Shown here in pieces: positions 26,861-37,682 of a DNA stretch of 64,000 bases. The first letter of the stretch is position 1; every line of letters begins with the position of its first letter. Both the position numbers and the translations under genes were made by a program. The notes under the pieces were generated by a model. It was not told the DNA's origin, ran no database searches, and was given only the letters and a program-made list of their open reading frames with translations. The stretch is from Albula goreensis (lineage: Eukaryota; Chordata; Actinopteri; Albuliformes; Albulidae), in the NCBI GenBank assembly GCA_022829145.1, contig CM040743.1, positions 32,109,988 to 32,173,987 of the forward strand. The letters are read 5' to 3'.

Positions 26861-28881
26861 CACAGGCCACAGGAGGTCTAATTCATGAATAATTCACTGC
26901 CGCTACAAAAACATACTTTGGTGTACCCCACTGGTGCAGGGAATGGGGAGGGGAAGAATATGACAATGGTTCAGTATCAGAGGATTGTACTGTCTCAAGC
27001 AATTTGTTACTGTACTTCAGTCTCACTACTTATCAGGACGAAAGAACAGAGAATGCAGTTGATTTATGGCAGGCACTGAACTGTAAAATAATGCAAGTGG
27101 GGGGGGGGGGTGAGAGAGCATCTTGACACCTGAACGCTATCTCAGACTTGTCAGGTTTCTGTGTTCTCTGTTCCCTGCTTTTTCAGAAGACACAAGCTTC
27201 ATACTCTTTGCTCTGGCCTCATGGGAAAACACAGTCAGCGACACAGGCTGTCTGCACCGTCTTGTGCTTTGGAGGGGGTGGGCCAGCACACAGTCAATGA
27301 CACTGTGCTATAAACTGCACATTACACATCCGGCGCTGCACTTATGCCCACCTCAGCCATGCATAAGATAACATGCTTAAAGTTTCTGTGTTTTAACTTT
27401 TGAATTGTTGATGCGGGTGTCTATAATATGCAGTGTATGTGAATCCATAATGAAGCATTAAAAAAAGTACTGTGCCATTATTATCTCTTTATTACAGATT
27501 TATAAGTGGATGCTATTCAAGTGTTACAAAGGATTTTTCCCTTTTGAACATGAATCCCCACCTGAAATATGAAGTCTGATCCTGAAATCCTTTTTCAAGG
27601 TGCCCTGGGAATCTGTCTCCGCAGCACACTTAGAGAGAAAGCTTTCAACAATATCTTGATCCCTGAGGGATACCTCAACCTTCAAGTCCCAAAGAAAGAG
27701 TGAGTTTTCATTATATACTGTACCATCTCTACCCCTCACACTGAGTGATTTTTAATACTTTGGCTTTACGCATTCAGATCCTTCCCCTGCACTGTCTCCA
27801 TGTCTGGCACAGCCATGTCAAAAAAGCAACTACTTCTTCCAAGAAACAGCCAGAGAGAAGCAAGGTTTACTCAAGGCTAAATAGCATCTTTAATACTATT
27901 CAGCTAATACCACATGCTTCCTCATTTATTTGCTCAATTCACGTGTACTCTCCTTGACGGGTTATTAATATGCATATCAAGCATACGAGCATTAATTATA
28001 GAGCCTTGCTTGACCCATGCAAACGGCGTCGCCATCTGCAGTAGCTTTGCACATTTACCGTGCATCGCAGGCCAAGTTACAGATCAATATTCCGATCTAT
28101 AATTATTTATACACAGAAATATTATACTTCCTGTTGTTCTGGCTGAATGCAGTTATTATTGGAGGTCTCGTGTTCAGTTCTATGAATGTGACCTAAAACT
28201 CTCTGGTTTTATCATCTGTATCCTTGAGCTCAGTCTAATGATGAAATCTCTTGAACATAGGCTGAGAGGTTCATCGAACCCGCAGAGATCGGTGCTTGTT
28301 ATGAAACATGTGAAAATGGAGGCTGATAAGCAGTCATGAGGAATGATTTATTTTTTACCGCTACGGCCATAGCGTGAAAAAAAGAAAACAAACGCAGCTT
28401 CACAAGGATGTTTGAGGCCACTTTTCCACAGTAATCAATTATTTACTACATTGTCAATGGTCGTCTAATAATTGTGGTATTTAAGGTCGGAAAACTCACT
28501 TCGACATTGGTCTGTATGGGTAATGTCTCTCACTTTTCCTGTGCTGTGCATACCAGAAGAATGCATAATTTCATCATATGTGAAAAAAAATGTGAAATAT
28601 TAATTTTTAGTTAAGGAAATGCTATGTTATGGGTTTGTTTCTGGTCACAACATGTCCTCCAAATGTTTTTTTGAGCTGGATAACATAGGTGGACAGCGGT
28701 GGTTTGGGGTTGGAAGAAAAGATGGGAATAAATCAATATTCAGTCGGTCTGTATGTGCGATCTCATTTGGTTTTTATTTCCATCTTTAGGATGAGGTTTT
28801 GGAAGGAATATTTCCTCAGTGCAATATGACCTTAAATAACCTCAAATTCATTGACTTGTTAAATCAACACAAGCCTTGAAA
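26861..28881. other. Gene-free intergenic DNA
   Basis: No exon or named repeat seen, apart from a pure G12 run at 27099-27110. Short open frames have no recognisable domain. Confidence 0.45.
27099..27110. repeat. Poly-G run (G12)
   Basis: Twelve consecutive G residues, a length prone to replication slippage and sequencing error. Confidence 0.9.
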
Positions 28882-28981
28882 TTTGTTAGAACTATTGCTA
28901 TAAAAATCAACATATGAAGTAGGCAGTCTCTCAAGACTGCCCACTTCATATGTTGATTTGCATAGCAACAGTTCAAACTAA
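28882..28981. repeat. Long near-perfect inverted repeat (hairpin)
   Basis: Two 48-base arms (28882-28929 and 28934-28981) are separated by a 4-base loop (ctca). The inner part is nearly perfect: ggcagtct pairs with agactgcc, then after one mismatch tcaacatatgaagt pairs with acttcatatgttga. I count about six mismatches over the whole stem. The structure could be a fold-back or MITE-type element, a palindromic end of the repeat that follows it, or a precursor-like RNA hairpin. I do not recognise either arm as a known microRNA. Confidence 0.8.
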
Positions 28982-29167
28982 TCTGCCAGCCTGAATTAAT
29001 TACCTATATTCCACAACCTCTTCCTACCCTCTTGTCGCTGGTTCATTTCTCAAGACTCCACAAAATTGAGGTTTTCAATTCCAGACACCTCCTTTTATCA
29101 TTTCTCTTATTTCTTTTGCAAATGAATACTGTGGGCCAAATTGGAGATCTGTCTCAAGGCACTAGCT

Positions 29168-29412
29168 AAGTGGACTGTTCCACCGCACATCCAGGCTATA
29201 ATCTCACTTTCCACCCCAGTGAGACCACTCCGACCCAGCAGCTCTGGATGCCTTGCGGTCCTGTCCTTACAGGCACCAAAGTGGTCATGTGGCACGATCA
29301 CATGACTGAGCATCCATTCTGATTCCTCAGTGGTGGAATGACCTGCCCACCTCTATCAGAACAGTTGCATCCCTTCCCATATTTCGCCAGGCAGCAACAG
29401 TTTTAAATTCAT
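29168..29412 (+). mobile_element. Non-LTR retrotransposon (LINE) 3' ORF2 remnant
   Basis: Forward translation shows VPPHIQAIISLSTPVRPLR followed by PSSSGCLAV (29175-29260), then in another frame WNDLPTSIRTVASLPIFRQ (29334-29390). The pairing of an RPLRxSSSG block with a later VWN-LP-S-R block is typical of the C-terminus of L2/CR1/Rex-type LINE ORF2 proteins. A frame change and a stop separate the two parts, so it is decayed. The clade is not resolved. It lies just downstream of the long hairpin and may belong to the same composite insertion. Confidence 0.55.
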
Positions 29413-30429
29413 TTTCCCAGCCTGTTCCTTTGACCTCCCAAAGCATCCCTCCCCCTGTCCAACATCCCTCAGTCTTTATTATTTGTTTTAAAAAAAGTAT
29501 GCAGTGTACTTTTGGAACATCAATGTTCTCTCCTCCTAAACAAGATGTCATTTGCTGCTTCTTTTCACTCCACAGTTGACCACTTAAACTCTTGCAGACA
29601 TTGTATTGGAGGACAGTTCATTTGCAGCTCGTGGGCTGCATAGCTAGCCTCGGGCAGACTATGGGAGCTTGACTGACTGGATTGGGTTGCTGGTGTGTGA
29701 TGAGATACAGGATGCCCTGGGTGACACTACAGCCAATTACGCATGACCCTGCCAATCTTCCATCCACAGGCTGTGCTGCACTGAATACCACACCACGTAC
29801 ATCCTCAACATATCTAACAAACTCTGACAATTAATCCTCAATAATTTATTGGCTATTTGTTGATATAAATGAGAGAAAAGTACATTTTGTTCCTGTTTTC
29901 AAATGGGCTAATTGGCTGAATATTGCCAAGGCAACTCACTCTGCCATTTTTTGTTTAAATGCCCTATCTGTGCTTCATACGCTAAACATAGATTTTGCAA
30001 ATAAAATGGATTGGCAGTGATAATTAAAAACTGTCATATGCTCACAATAATGCAATAACCTTATGCCACTCACTACAGCTTTGTCTACCTGTCCTCTAAA
30101 AGTAAAACATAATCACAAAACCTTTCAATGAAACCATTTTACAAAAAGATTACCAGTAATTATTGTCTCTATACATGAATGCATGTCTCTGAACTCTGAT
30201 ACTCTACACTGTTATTACGCTGCAGTTGTCCCACTGTCTCATAAAATCATCCAACTAAAATATAACAATACTAATAATGAAACTTTATAAATAATGTAAC
30301 ATTTATATATTAAACATACAATCCTGCATACCATTAGGTCATGTAGAAAACAATCCAAACTTTTCCTACTTAGCCACTCATTCTTACTTTGTGGGTATGA
30401 GGAACTAACGATCAGCAGCAGGAAGGCAG
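29413..30429. other. Intergenic DNA, possible repeat tail
   Basis: The first 400 bases (to about 29830) are more GC-rich and repeat-like in texture, but I could not assign a family. The rest is AT-rich background with no exon seen. Confidence 0.35.
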
Positions 30430-30890
30430 TGAACTCCATCATCGATGTGGAGAGCAACTAAAAGCCGTAATCAAGCACTGCCAAATTACATCTCCTTTGT
30501 GTCAACATCGGCCCCCTCTGTCGGGGTATGCAATGACAGAGACAAAGTAGCCCATTTCCCCGGCTCTCCTACAACGCTGCCTGAACCCCGCGCCATAGGG
30601 GAAGGCTTTATCCCTAGACAACCACACAGAAATAAAAGGACAAAAAACGTAGCAAATTAATCTGTAGCATAATTCAGCTGCGAGCGGGATCCGCTCTAAT
30701 TAAAAAAGAGCCGTTCGATTTATCACGCTCGGAGAGTAAACACTGCATTTCTAACGAGCGACTCTTTCCAGTAGAGGTGAATGAAATGTCACCGCGAGCC
30801 GGAACCCTGTTGGGAAAAGCTGGAATTCAGCGCGGATCCTCGATGAACTTCACCCGTCGGGATGGCCACGAATCAAAAGCCAATGAACAC
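30430..30890. promoter_or_regulatory. CpG-rich block 6, strongest candidate enhancer
   Basis: CpGs are spread over 450 bases (atcggccccctctgtcgggg, ctgcgagcgggatccgctc, ccgcgagccggaac). A homeodomain-type TAATTA sits at 30697-30702 and further TAAT/ATTA words between 30655 and 30675. A TCF/LEF-like catcaaagg lies just past the edge near 30935. The AT-rich homeodomain words inside a CpG-bearing, repeat-free block resemble vertebrate developmental conserved elements. No coding family is recognisable. Confidence 0.4.
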
Positions 30891-33110
30891 ATCGGCAACC
30901 AAATGGGGACAGTCCCTGCGGAAAAGCAATTTGACATCAAAGGGTTTTTTTATTATTATTTTTTTACCACATTAGAGAAATGTCTTCATAATGTTTTTTC
31001 TCGAATACACAAAGACCACATAAAGTACAGTAAAGACACTTTGTGTCATCCCTAACTTCATTTTTAATGAGGATATGGAGTTTAGTAGCCTACTAACGCA
31101 CCGCTTGTTGTTATTATCTAATATATTATCATTAGCGGTACATTGCATCTCTCTAAACCAAAGTTTTATTGAGACCTCAGAGAGCTGTACACATTGTATT
31201 CACCACAGCTGTTGTTTTTGTGATGGCATCTGCTTTTTAAATTCCATCAGATCCGGAATTGCGTTATTAGGTTTATATTTTAGCTGAATCAAAATGCACT
31301 TAGTTCTCAGCAGATGTTCTCACCGTTTTATAATGCACGGTTTCTTAATTGTCCTCATGACGCGGCCTTACTTTCATTACCATGGAAGATCAGCAAGTTA
31401 GTCAGGTACTTAGTTGATACAAATTGTTGTCAACACCGTGAAAGCAGATGTTTGCAGGAGGCCATGCGCATAATTTATGTTATATTTTCTGACATGTTTT
31501 AAAAATCACTTATATATTTTTTTAAATAAATCAAAATTGTTGCAGCTTTGACTGCAAATAAACAGATCTCTATTGTCATCCTTCACCACCAAAAATTGGC
31601 AGGTTGTAGTTAAACTCTACAACCAGTTTCTGTCCAGGATTGCCTCAACTCTCAAGAAGTCTTGAATAAGGTATCCATAGAAGGCATAAATGAAACATGT
31701 GACTGAGATCAAAAAGGTAAAAACACAAAAGAAGAAAGAATATTTCCTATTCTACTATTTCTCATGAAATATGATGAAGAAAATTATCGACATGTGTTGT
31801 TGTCTGTCAACATTGATACAGAAGTTTGTATTTTACTTTTATTGTGAAATTGGTAACCTGTGTCTTAGACTGTATTGGGGTTATAAAGGAAAAAATTAGA
31901 CAAAATATGATGCATCTACTTGTTGGTGTGAAAATGAAAAGTCTATCAAAGCAAGGCTATGTTCAGCCTTGATTTGGCTGTAAGTGGATGTGTCAGTCTC
32001 TTCGAACCTTATTGCAACATTACTAGATTAACCTCATCCAGTGGGGACTGAGATTTAGCATGCCAATGCATACTGTACACATTCACATTCTCTCATGCAT
32101 AGTTAGTGTAATTGAAATCAATGCAAAGCGAGCATTTGGAATCAATGGTGTTCCCAAGTGTCTTTTAAGTGTTTGTACTTTCATTGGAAATACAGCTCCC
32201 ATTATGACATATGATGAATTAGACAAGGTTGACAATGTTTTGGCTGACAGTACATGTCAATGCTGTAGGTGTTGTCTGTCACTTGCCCACTGTTTTGCAA
32301 TGATAATAAATACTGTGTAATGATTTTATGAAGTGCATATGTCAGTACATTTGTCACAGTTTCAATTTTTTTAAAACTCTGAATAAAACATATTTTGCAC
32401 CTTGTAAATCAAGCTGAAGATACTTTCTTAGTTTTCTTCCTATATTTTTCAGCATGAACGTATCGGTTGTATGTAGCTGGGAAAAGCGTCTTTTTGGACA
32501 ACTTCAACACAATAAAAAATAGTGCTTGTCCAATAGTAAATAAAGCTCAAAACAGAGCAAAATTACACATTGTGCCTGCTAATGTGTTCGCATGGAACCT
32601 GTATAACATCATTCATAACATCATGGCAAACAGTGTTGCTCCACACTGAATTATGCATTTTGCTTCAAGCTAAAATGCAGAAGCCCAAATTAATTAGTTG
32701 TTAAACAATCTGGGGGATGAAACATTTCCCTCCCCCCATATGTTATTTTGTGTTTGTTGCTTATTCTAATGACTTCCTAGTCCCTATGTGCTGTGAGTAA
32801 TTACATTTTCACCTTATAATCTGTATATATTTGAAGTCACATTTGCAATAACAAAAATCTCATCCAGATTTCCGAAACCATTAGATTTTACATTTGCAAC
32901 AACCTTGTGCTTAACAACAAATATATCATAAACTTATAGCAATGTACAACCTTTGTGAAAATTTTGTCAGATTTTCCAAATACCAGGAGATCCCTAATAT
33001 TATATAGACACAGTATATAGAATTTCAGTGCCTTTTTTAGAGGTATGAAAGTTAAGTGATTACAGCTTGTGATATAACATGTTATGTAACATGTTTATTA
33101 TATAAATAAT
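30891..33110. other. Gene-free intergenic DNA
   Basis: AT-rich DNA with no exon, RNA gene or identifiable mobile element. Confidence 0.5.
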
Positions 33111-33137
33111 ATTAATGTCATGATATATGACATTAAT
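33111..33137. repeat. Short perfect palindrome
   Basis: attaatgtcat and atgacattaat form 11-bp perfect arms around a 5-base centre, in AT-rich DNA. It may simply be an AT-rich cruciform. Confidence 0.75.
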
Positions 33138-33404
33138 GCACATACATACAGTACACATGTTCACAAATGTGCATGCATGTATATGCCCACAAGCTGACAA
33201 AATTCACACTGAGAACTCCCCTCCCCCTTTCCTCTCCTCTCCTCTGTCTCTCCATCCTAAAACCTAATATTTTCCTCCATGTTATTGGAAGCATCTCTTC
33301 ATATGTGCGGCTTAACTGCACCACGCTTTGATGGCGGCCAGAGTGAGGAACAACTTGCGCTTTGTAAGCAATTCCACATCTCAGTGGGAGTCCTCGGCCC
33401 GCAA

Positions 33405-33439
33405 GGGGGTGGGGGGGGTGGGGGGGTGTTGGGGGTGGG
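33405..33439 (+). repeat. G-rich run, potential G-quadruplex
   Basis: At least four runs of five or more G separated by one to three bases (gggggtggggggggtg and onward), enough for an intramolecular G-quadruplex on the + strand. Confidence 0.8.
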
Positions 33440-33979
33440 TCTTTCATTAACAGGCGGTGGACATTGTGCTTCAGGGGCCGACATATGCTGAACATACAGG
33501 TTCCACAGACCTGGAACATGTATTGCTCTGCTATTGAATATGAAGTTAAAATGATCAGCATAAAAAAATCTCATCTAGTGAGACCATGCTACTGTGAGAC
33601 CCTGCTAAAGACCATATTGATTGTCTAAGCCCTTCTTGGTCCATCTGTATGTTCATGTGCTCCATGCAAATAATTTGTGTATTCTTCACAGATTCTCTTA
33701 TCTCTAATCTACAACTTAACAGGCCACTGTGGGAATGTATTTTAAAAGAGTATCACAGGAGAAAAGTGATCAATAAAGGCATGCATCCGGAATAGTGATA
33801 CTTTCCTAAATGATAATCAGCTGTAATTATTTTAGCATTCAAATGGCATACTGTCAAACAACATACAGGCCCATACGCTTTTGAATTCCATAAGCGTTGA
33901 AAGAGATATGGGGGAGATACTATTAGGAATCTTTTAGCAGAAGAAGAACAACTGAGCAGCATTCTTCAGGAAAAAAAAA

Positions 33980-34037
33980 CATCCTCATCATCATTGACGT
34001 CATTGTCAACATCATCATCATCATTATCATCATCATG
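33980..34037. repeat. Imperfect (ATC)n repeat
   Basis: Two clusters of ATC/CAT triplets (atcctcatcatcatt and atcatcatcatcattatcat) separated by a short non-repeat piece. Confidence 0.8.
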
Positions 34038-34079
34038 AGTAAGATAAAAAAAAAAACCAGGAACCAAAGTAATAAACTA

Positions 34080-34700
34080 TATTTATAACACTTGAATAAA
34101 GAGCACTAGAATTATCCAGTTTAGAGGTAATGAAGCTTGAGATGCTTGAGTGAGGAAATGCATGCATGAGATGAAATCATGATGGTGCAGACAGAGAAAC
34201 CAGCCAAGTGTAGCAGTGGCCCTGAAGACCATGTAACAAATGGGTAGGTGCATTAAATGTTGTGGGGACTTTGGGTCTCCAAAGTTATGCTGTTTGTGAA
34301 TGAAAGCCTGTTAATGGGTACAAAATAGAGGATATTTATGGTCAGGGGAACAACAGTTTGGAAATGTTCAGTGATATTGGGACGTCTGGGAGTGGCTGGT
34401 ATGTGAATGGTGGAGAGTCTGATCTAATGAGTAAAGGGATGGTTTGACATTGAGTTAGACGTTTCAGTTAGTCATAGAATAATATTCTCAGGGACTTGCA
34501 AGTCAGATAGGGGGGAAGGGAGATTATCGTTTGTCAGACACAAGTGAGAGTGAGAGTCATAGGCAGAACTGACAGATCCAGGTGACACAATGTAAAGAGA
34601 GAACCCAGCATAGATCCCTGGGGAACTCCCCTTGAGAAACACTGACATAGAGTCTCTACAGCTCATGTTGTAAAACAGCCCAGGTAGTACAGTATAGGGA
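34080..34700. other. Unassigned, possibly an old repeat copy
   Basis: More even base composition than its flanks and no CpGs. Contains agatccctggggaactcccc-like text near 34612-34630, which has the feel of a dispersed teleost repeat. I cannot name a family, and the minus-strand open frame at 34472-34666 has no recognisable domain. Confidence 0.25.
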
Positions 34701-34994
34701 GATAACCTTTGATACCCTCTTCGCCTGGGTGAAAATGGTCACTGCACTGAAACCTAAGATAACAGGAATACTCAGAGGAAAAGATGCATTTTCAAATGGG
34801 AGTGACTAAGTTACTGAGTGAATAATCGTTCCTGTTCAGTATCCAGCGCCGAAACAGAACAATCTTGGGTCCAAAAGATTTGTTTTTGTTTGAATTTGTT
34901 GAAATAAAACACAGAAGTGATCAGGAGACAAAACTGAGAACAGGGACATGAATACTATTGTGAATCAATTGCTTTTTTTCCCAGGAAACATACA

Positions 34995-35795
34995 CAGTTG
35001 TCCAACACATTTGTTGTTATTTTAGCTCTGTATTCCACACATTGGATTTGAAATGACATAATGACTATGAGGTTAAAGTGCTGCCTTTCAGTTTCAGTTT
35101 GATGGTGTGTACATTCACATCAGATTAACTGTGTAGGGGTTCAGCCCATTTTATAGATGGTCCTGCATTTTTAGGGGATCAAAATGAATTGGACAAATTA
35201 ACATACACTTAAAATAATCATATGTAATATTTGGCAGCAAATCCTTTGCAATTAATGACTGTCTGAAGCCTTCAACTGCCTTAAGTCTTCTGTGGTCTGC
35301 CAGGTCATTTGCAATTTCTGAGTTTGACATTGAATTCTTGCTTCTTAATAGTGTACCACTAAATTTTCAAACATCTAATATTATGGCTATGAATTATTCT
35401 GAAATTTTAGCTTGATAGTTCTACTAGAATTGACATCTTTTTGGTCCTCATGTTGAGAGACAACAATAACAGACTCCAAATGTAGATGCAACACCTAGAG
35501 TCAGCACTACACCTTTTGCTAGTTATTTTGTGCATGAAGGAACAATGAAATGAAACACATCTGCCCAGGAAACATTTGAGAAGCCAGTTGTCTGAGTACT
35601 TCTGGGCCCCTAACATTGGAGGAACCAAAAGGGCTACAATTTCTATTCTGTTCACTCAATATGGATATAAAGGCTAAAAAATTAAAACTTAAAATCAGCA
35701 TCCTCATAGTCGATGTTTCCTTTCAAATCCAATGCGATGGTGTACAGAAACAAAACAGAAAAAAAAATATTGCTATCCAAATAAGTATGTACTGT
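34995..35795. mobile_element. Tc1/mariner-type DNA transposon, internally deleted copy
   Basis: Both ends of a widespread teleost Tc1-like element are recognisable. The left end reads cagttgtcc...agctctgtattccac, then attggatttgaaatgac and actatgagg. Near 35210-35300 comes the phrase aatcctttgcaattaatgac, then tgtctgaagcc and tctgccagg. The right end is inverted: cctcatagtcgatg, then tttcaaatccaatg and ggtgtacagaaac. The inverted ends match over roughly 60 bases with many substitutions. At about 0.8 kb it is roughly half the usual length, so the transposase centre is missing. It is a dead, old copy and no transposase frame remains. Exact boundaries are uncertain by a few bases. Confidence 0.78.
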
Positions 35796-35914
35796 TCAGT
35801 ACCAGTTTGAAGGCAGAAGTGAAACAGCTATAGATTAGAAACATTAAAGGTGGAATAAATGGTTTGTGGAACAGTGGAAGCTGGAGGATATGAGAGTCTG
35901 TGAGGAGAAAGAAT

Positions 35915-35972
35915 GTAGAGAGTGAAGCCAGGAAAACATTATGGTAGAGAGTGAAGCCAGGTAAATATTATG
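35915..35972. repeat. 29-bp tandem duplication
   Basis: The unit starting gtagagagtgaagccagg occurs twice head to tail (35915-35943 and 35944-35972) with about two differences. Confidence 0.9.
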
Positions 35973-37149
35973 GTGTATGTAGCCTGCTCAGGAATGGATA
36001 TGGCAGCCAAATCTTATTTTATTGCGCTGCACAGCTGATTGCTAGCACTAATGTAAAGACTTAATCAGGAGAGAGTAGGATAAGACCTTCCTGTCTGTAT
36101 CCACCGAGAAAATCCACTGCAGAGGAAGCTATGTTCTCCCAGTCTCAGCGTGGAAACGTGTCACACAACAGAAGACAGGAATTACTGCGTCGAGTTATAT
36201 AAATATGTATTTTGAGCCTGATGAGAAAATTTGCTCTTTGTCCATCCTCCAGACATTTTTGGAATTTAGCAAAACAGAAAATCGATAGAGGCAAGCTCCT
36301 TAAAATGACATACGGAATGGAGGGAGATGATAAGAGCGAAATGCACTTGGGGGCGCAGAAAGGAGCCAACTATGTTTCACAAAGGACGGGCTGGCTGCCT
36401 TCGCGGTAAATCCAACAGAGGACGCCTCAGCAAGGCAACTTTATCAACTGAATGCCTGAATGCCGCTCGTCCTTGCCATGCTGAAGTTGAACAATGGACT
36501 CTCTGACTGCCAAGACTCATTTTTGTCTCAATGAAAAAAATGTTTCTGCTTGTTTCATTTCCTTTACAGCCACCAAAAACCAGGATGTAGAGCCGACAAC
36601 TTTAATTGCTGTTGGGTATGCGAAGTATTTTGCTGTGTTGTTGAGGCATGCTATTTTGAAATAGTTTCAGTGTTAGTGGATATTATTAAGAGCATGGACA
36701 TGTGAATACATTGCTGTAGTTATTGCTAAATTGATGTATCTATTATTTGCTTTTGTTTCCATCAAAAACAGGTCAGTAGGCATTTTGAACCTTCCTGAGT
36801 CAGAATGCTTGTTGGATTCCCAAAGGTTACAAATATATACACTGAACCCTCGTTAAACCAGACTAATTGTGGGGAAAGGGAGTAAGATATAACTGATAGT
36901 ATGATACAAGCAGGTGATAATAAAAAATACATAGCAGTCCCACCAACTTTGATCCAAATGTTGCAGTTGAAAATAGGCTATAAGATATTGGAGTTGTATT
37001 ATATTTAATGTGAGCAGTGTGCCTTCGCATTGTTGAAGCTTTTTTCTTTTTCTAATACTCACGAGGACTGTGTCAGTTTAATTAAGGTTCCAAAGAATCC
37101 TTTGTGATACGATGTGGCACCACCGTAATAGCTATCAATAACAGCAAAT
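35973..37149. other. Gene-free intergenic DNA
   Basis: No exon seen. A mildly CpG-bearing patch at about 36145-36480 could be a weak counterpart of the CpG-rich blocks elsewhere. Confidence 0.4.
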
Positions 37150-37420
37150 ATTAAAAGAAAGAAGGAAGAGAAAAAAGAAGTAAAGAAAAAATACAGTATA
37201 AGTAAGGGAAAGTAGAGAACAGTGAAAGGAGATAGGAGGTAGAGAAAGGGGAGAAAGAGGTGGGAGTAAAGAGAGAAAAGGAAGATGACAGAAAAGTGTG
37301 AGGGAAGGAGCAAGGAGAAAACTGAGGGAGGGAAATGAGAATAGAGAAAGAGGGGAATAAGATGGGAAGATAAATATTAAACGAAGGGTGATCAAGGCGA
37401 TGAGAGGGGAGGGATGAGGA
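37150..37420 (+). repeat. Polypurine tract (GA-rich low complexity)
   Basis: About 270 bases that are very largely A and G on the + strand (aaagaaagaaggaagag, aggggagaaagaggtgggag). The complementary strand gives artefactual Leu/Phe/Ser-rich frames. Such tracts can form triplex DNA. Confidence 0.85.
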
Positions 37421-37569
37421 TACGTTACGCTGCCAGAACCAAAGCTTTGGTGGTAAGAGGTCTGAACTTGTCCAAAATTAACCAGAATAGACCACACATA
37501 TTGTTACAGCAGAAATATTCTGTTATAACTGAAATCCGTTTTAACAAGGTCCACTATAAAAAAGGTTTA

Positions 37570-37682
<113 letters not shown>

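Noticed and set aside
33133-33574. Pro-rich open frames on the minus strand (142 and 91 codons)
   Set aside because: The proline runs are the complement of the G-rich run at 33405-33439, and no family is recognisable.
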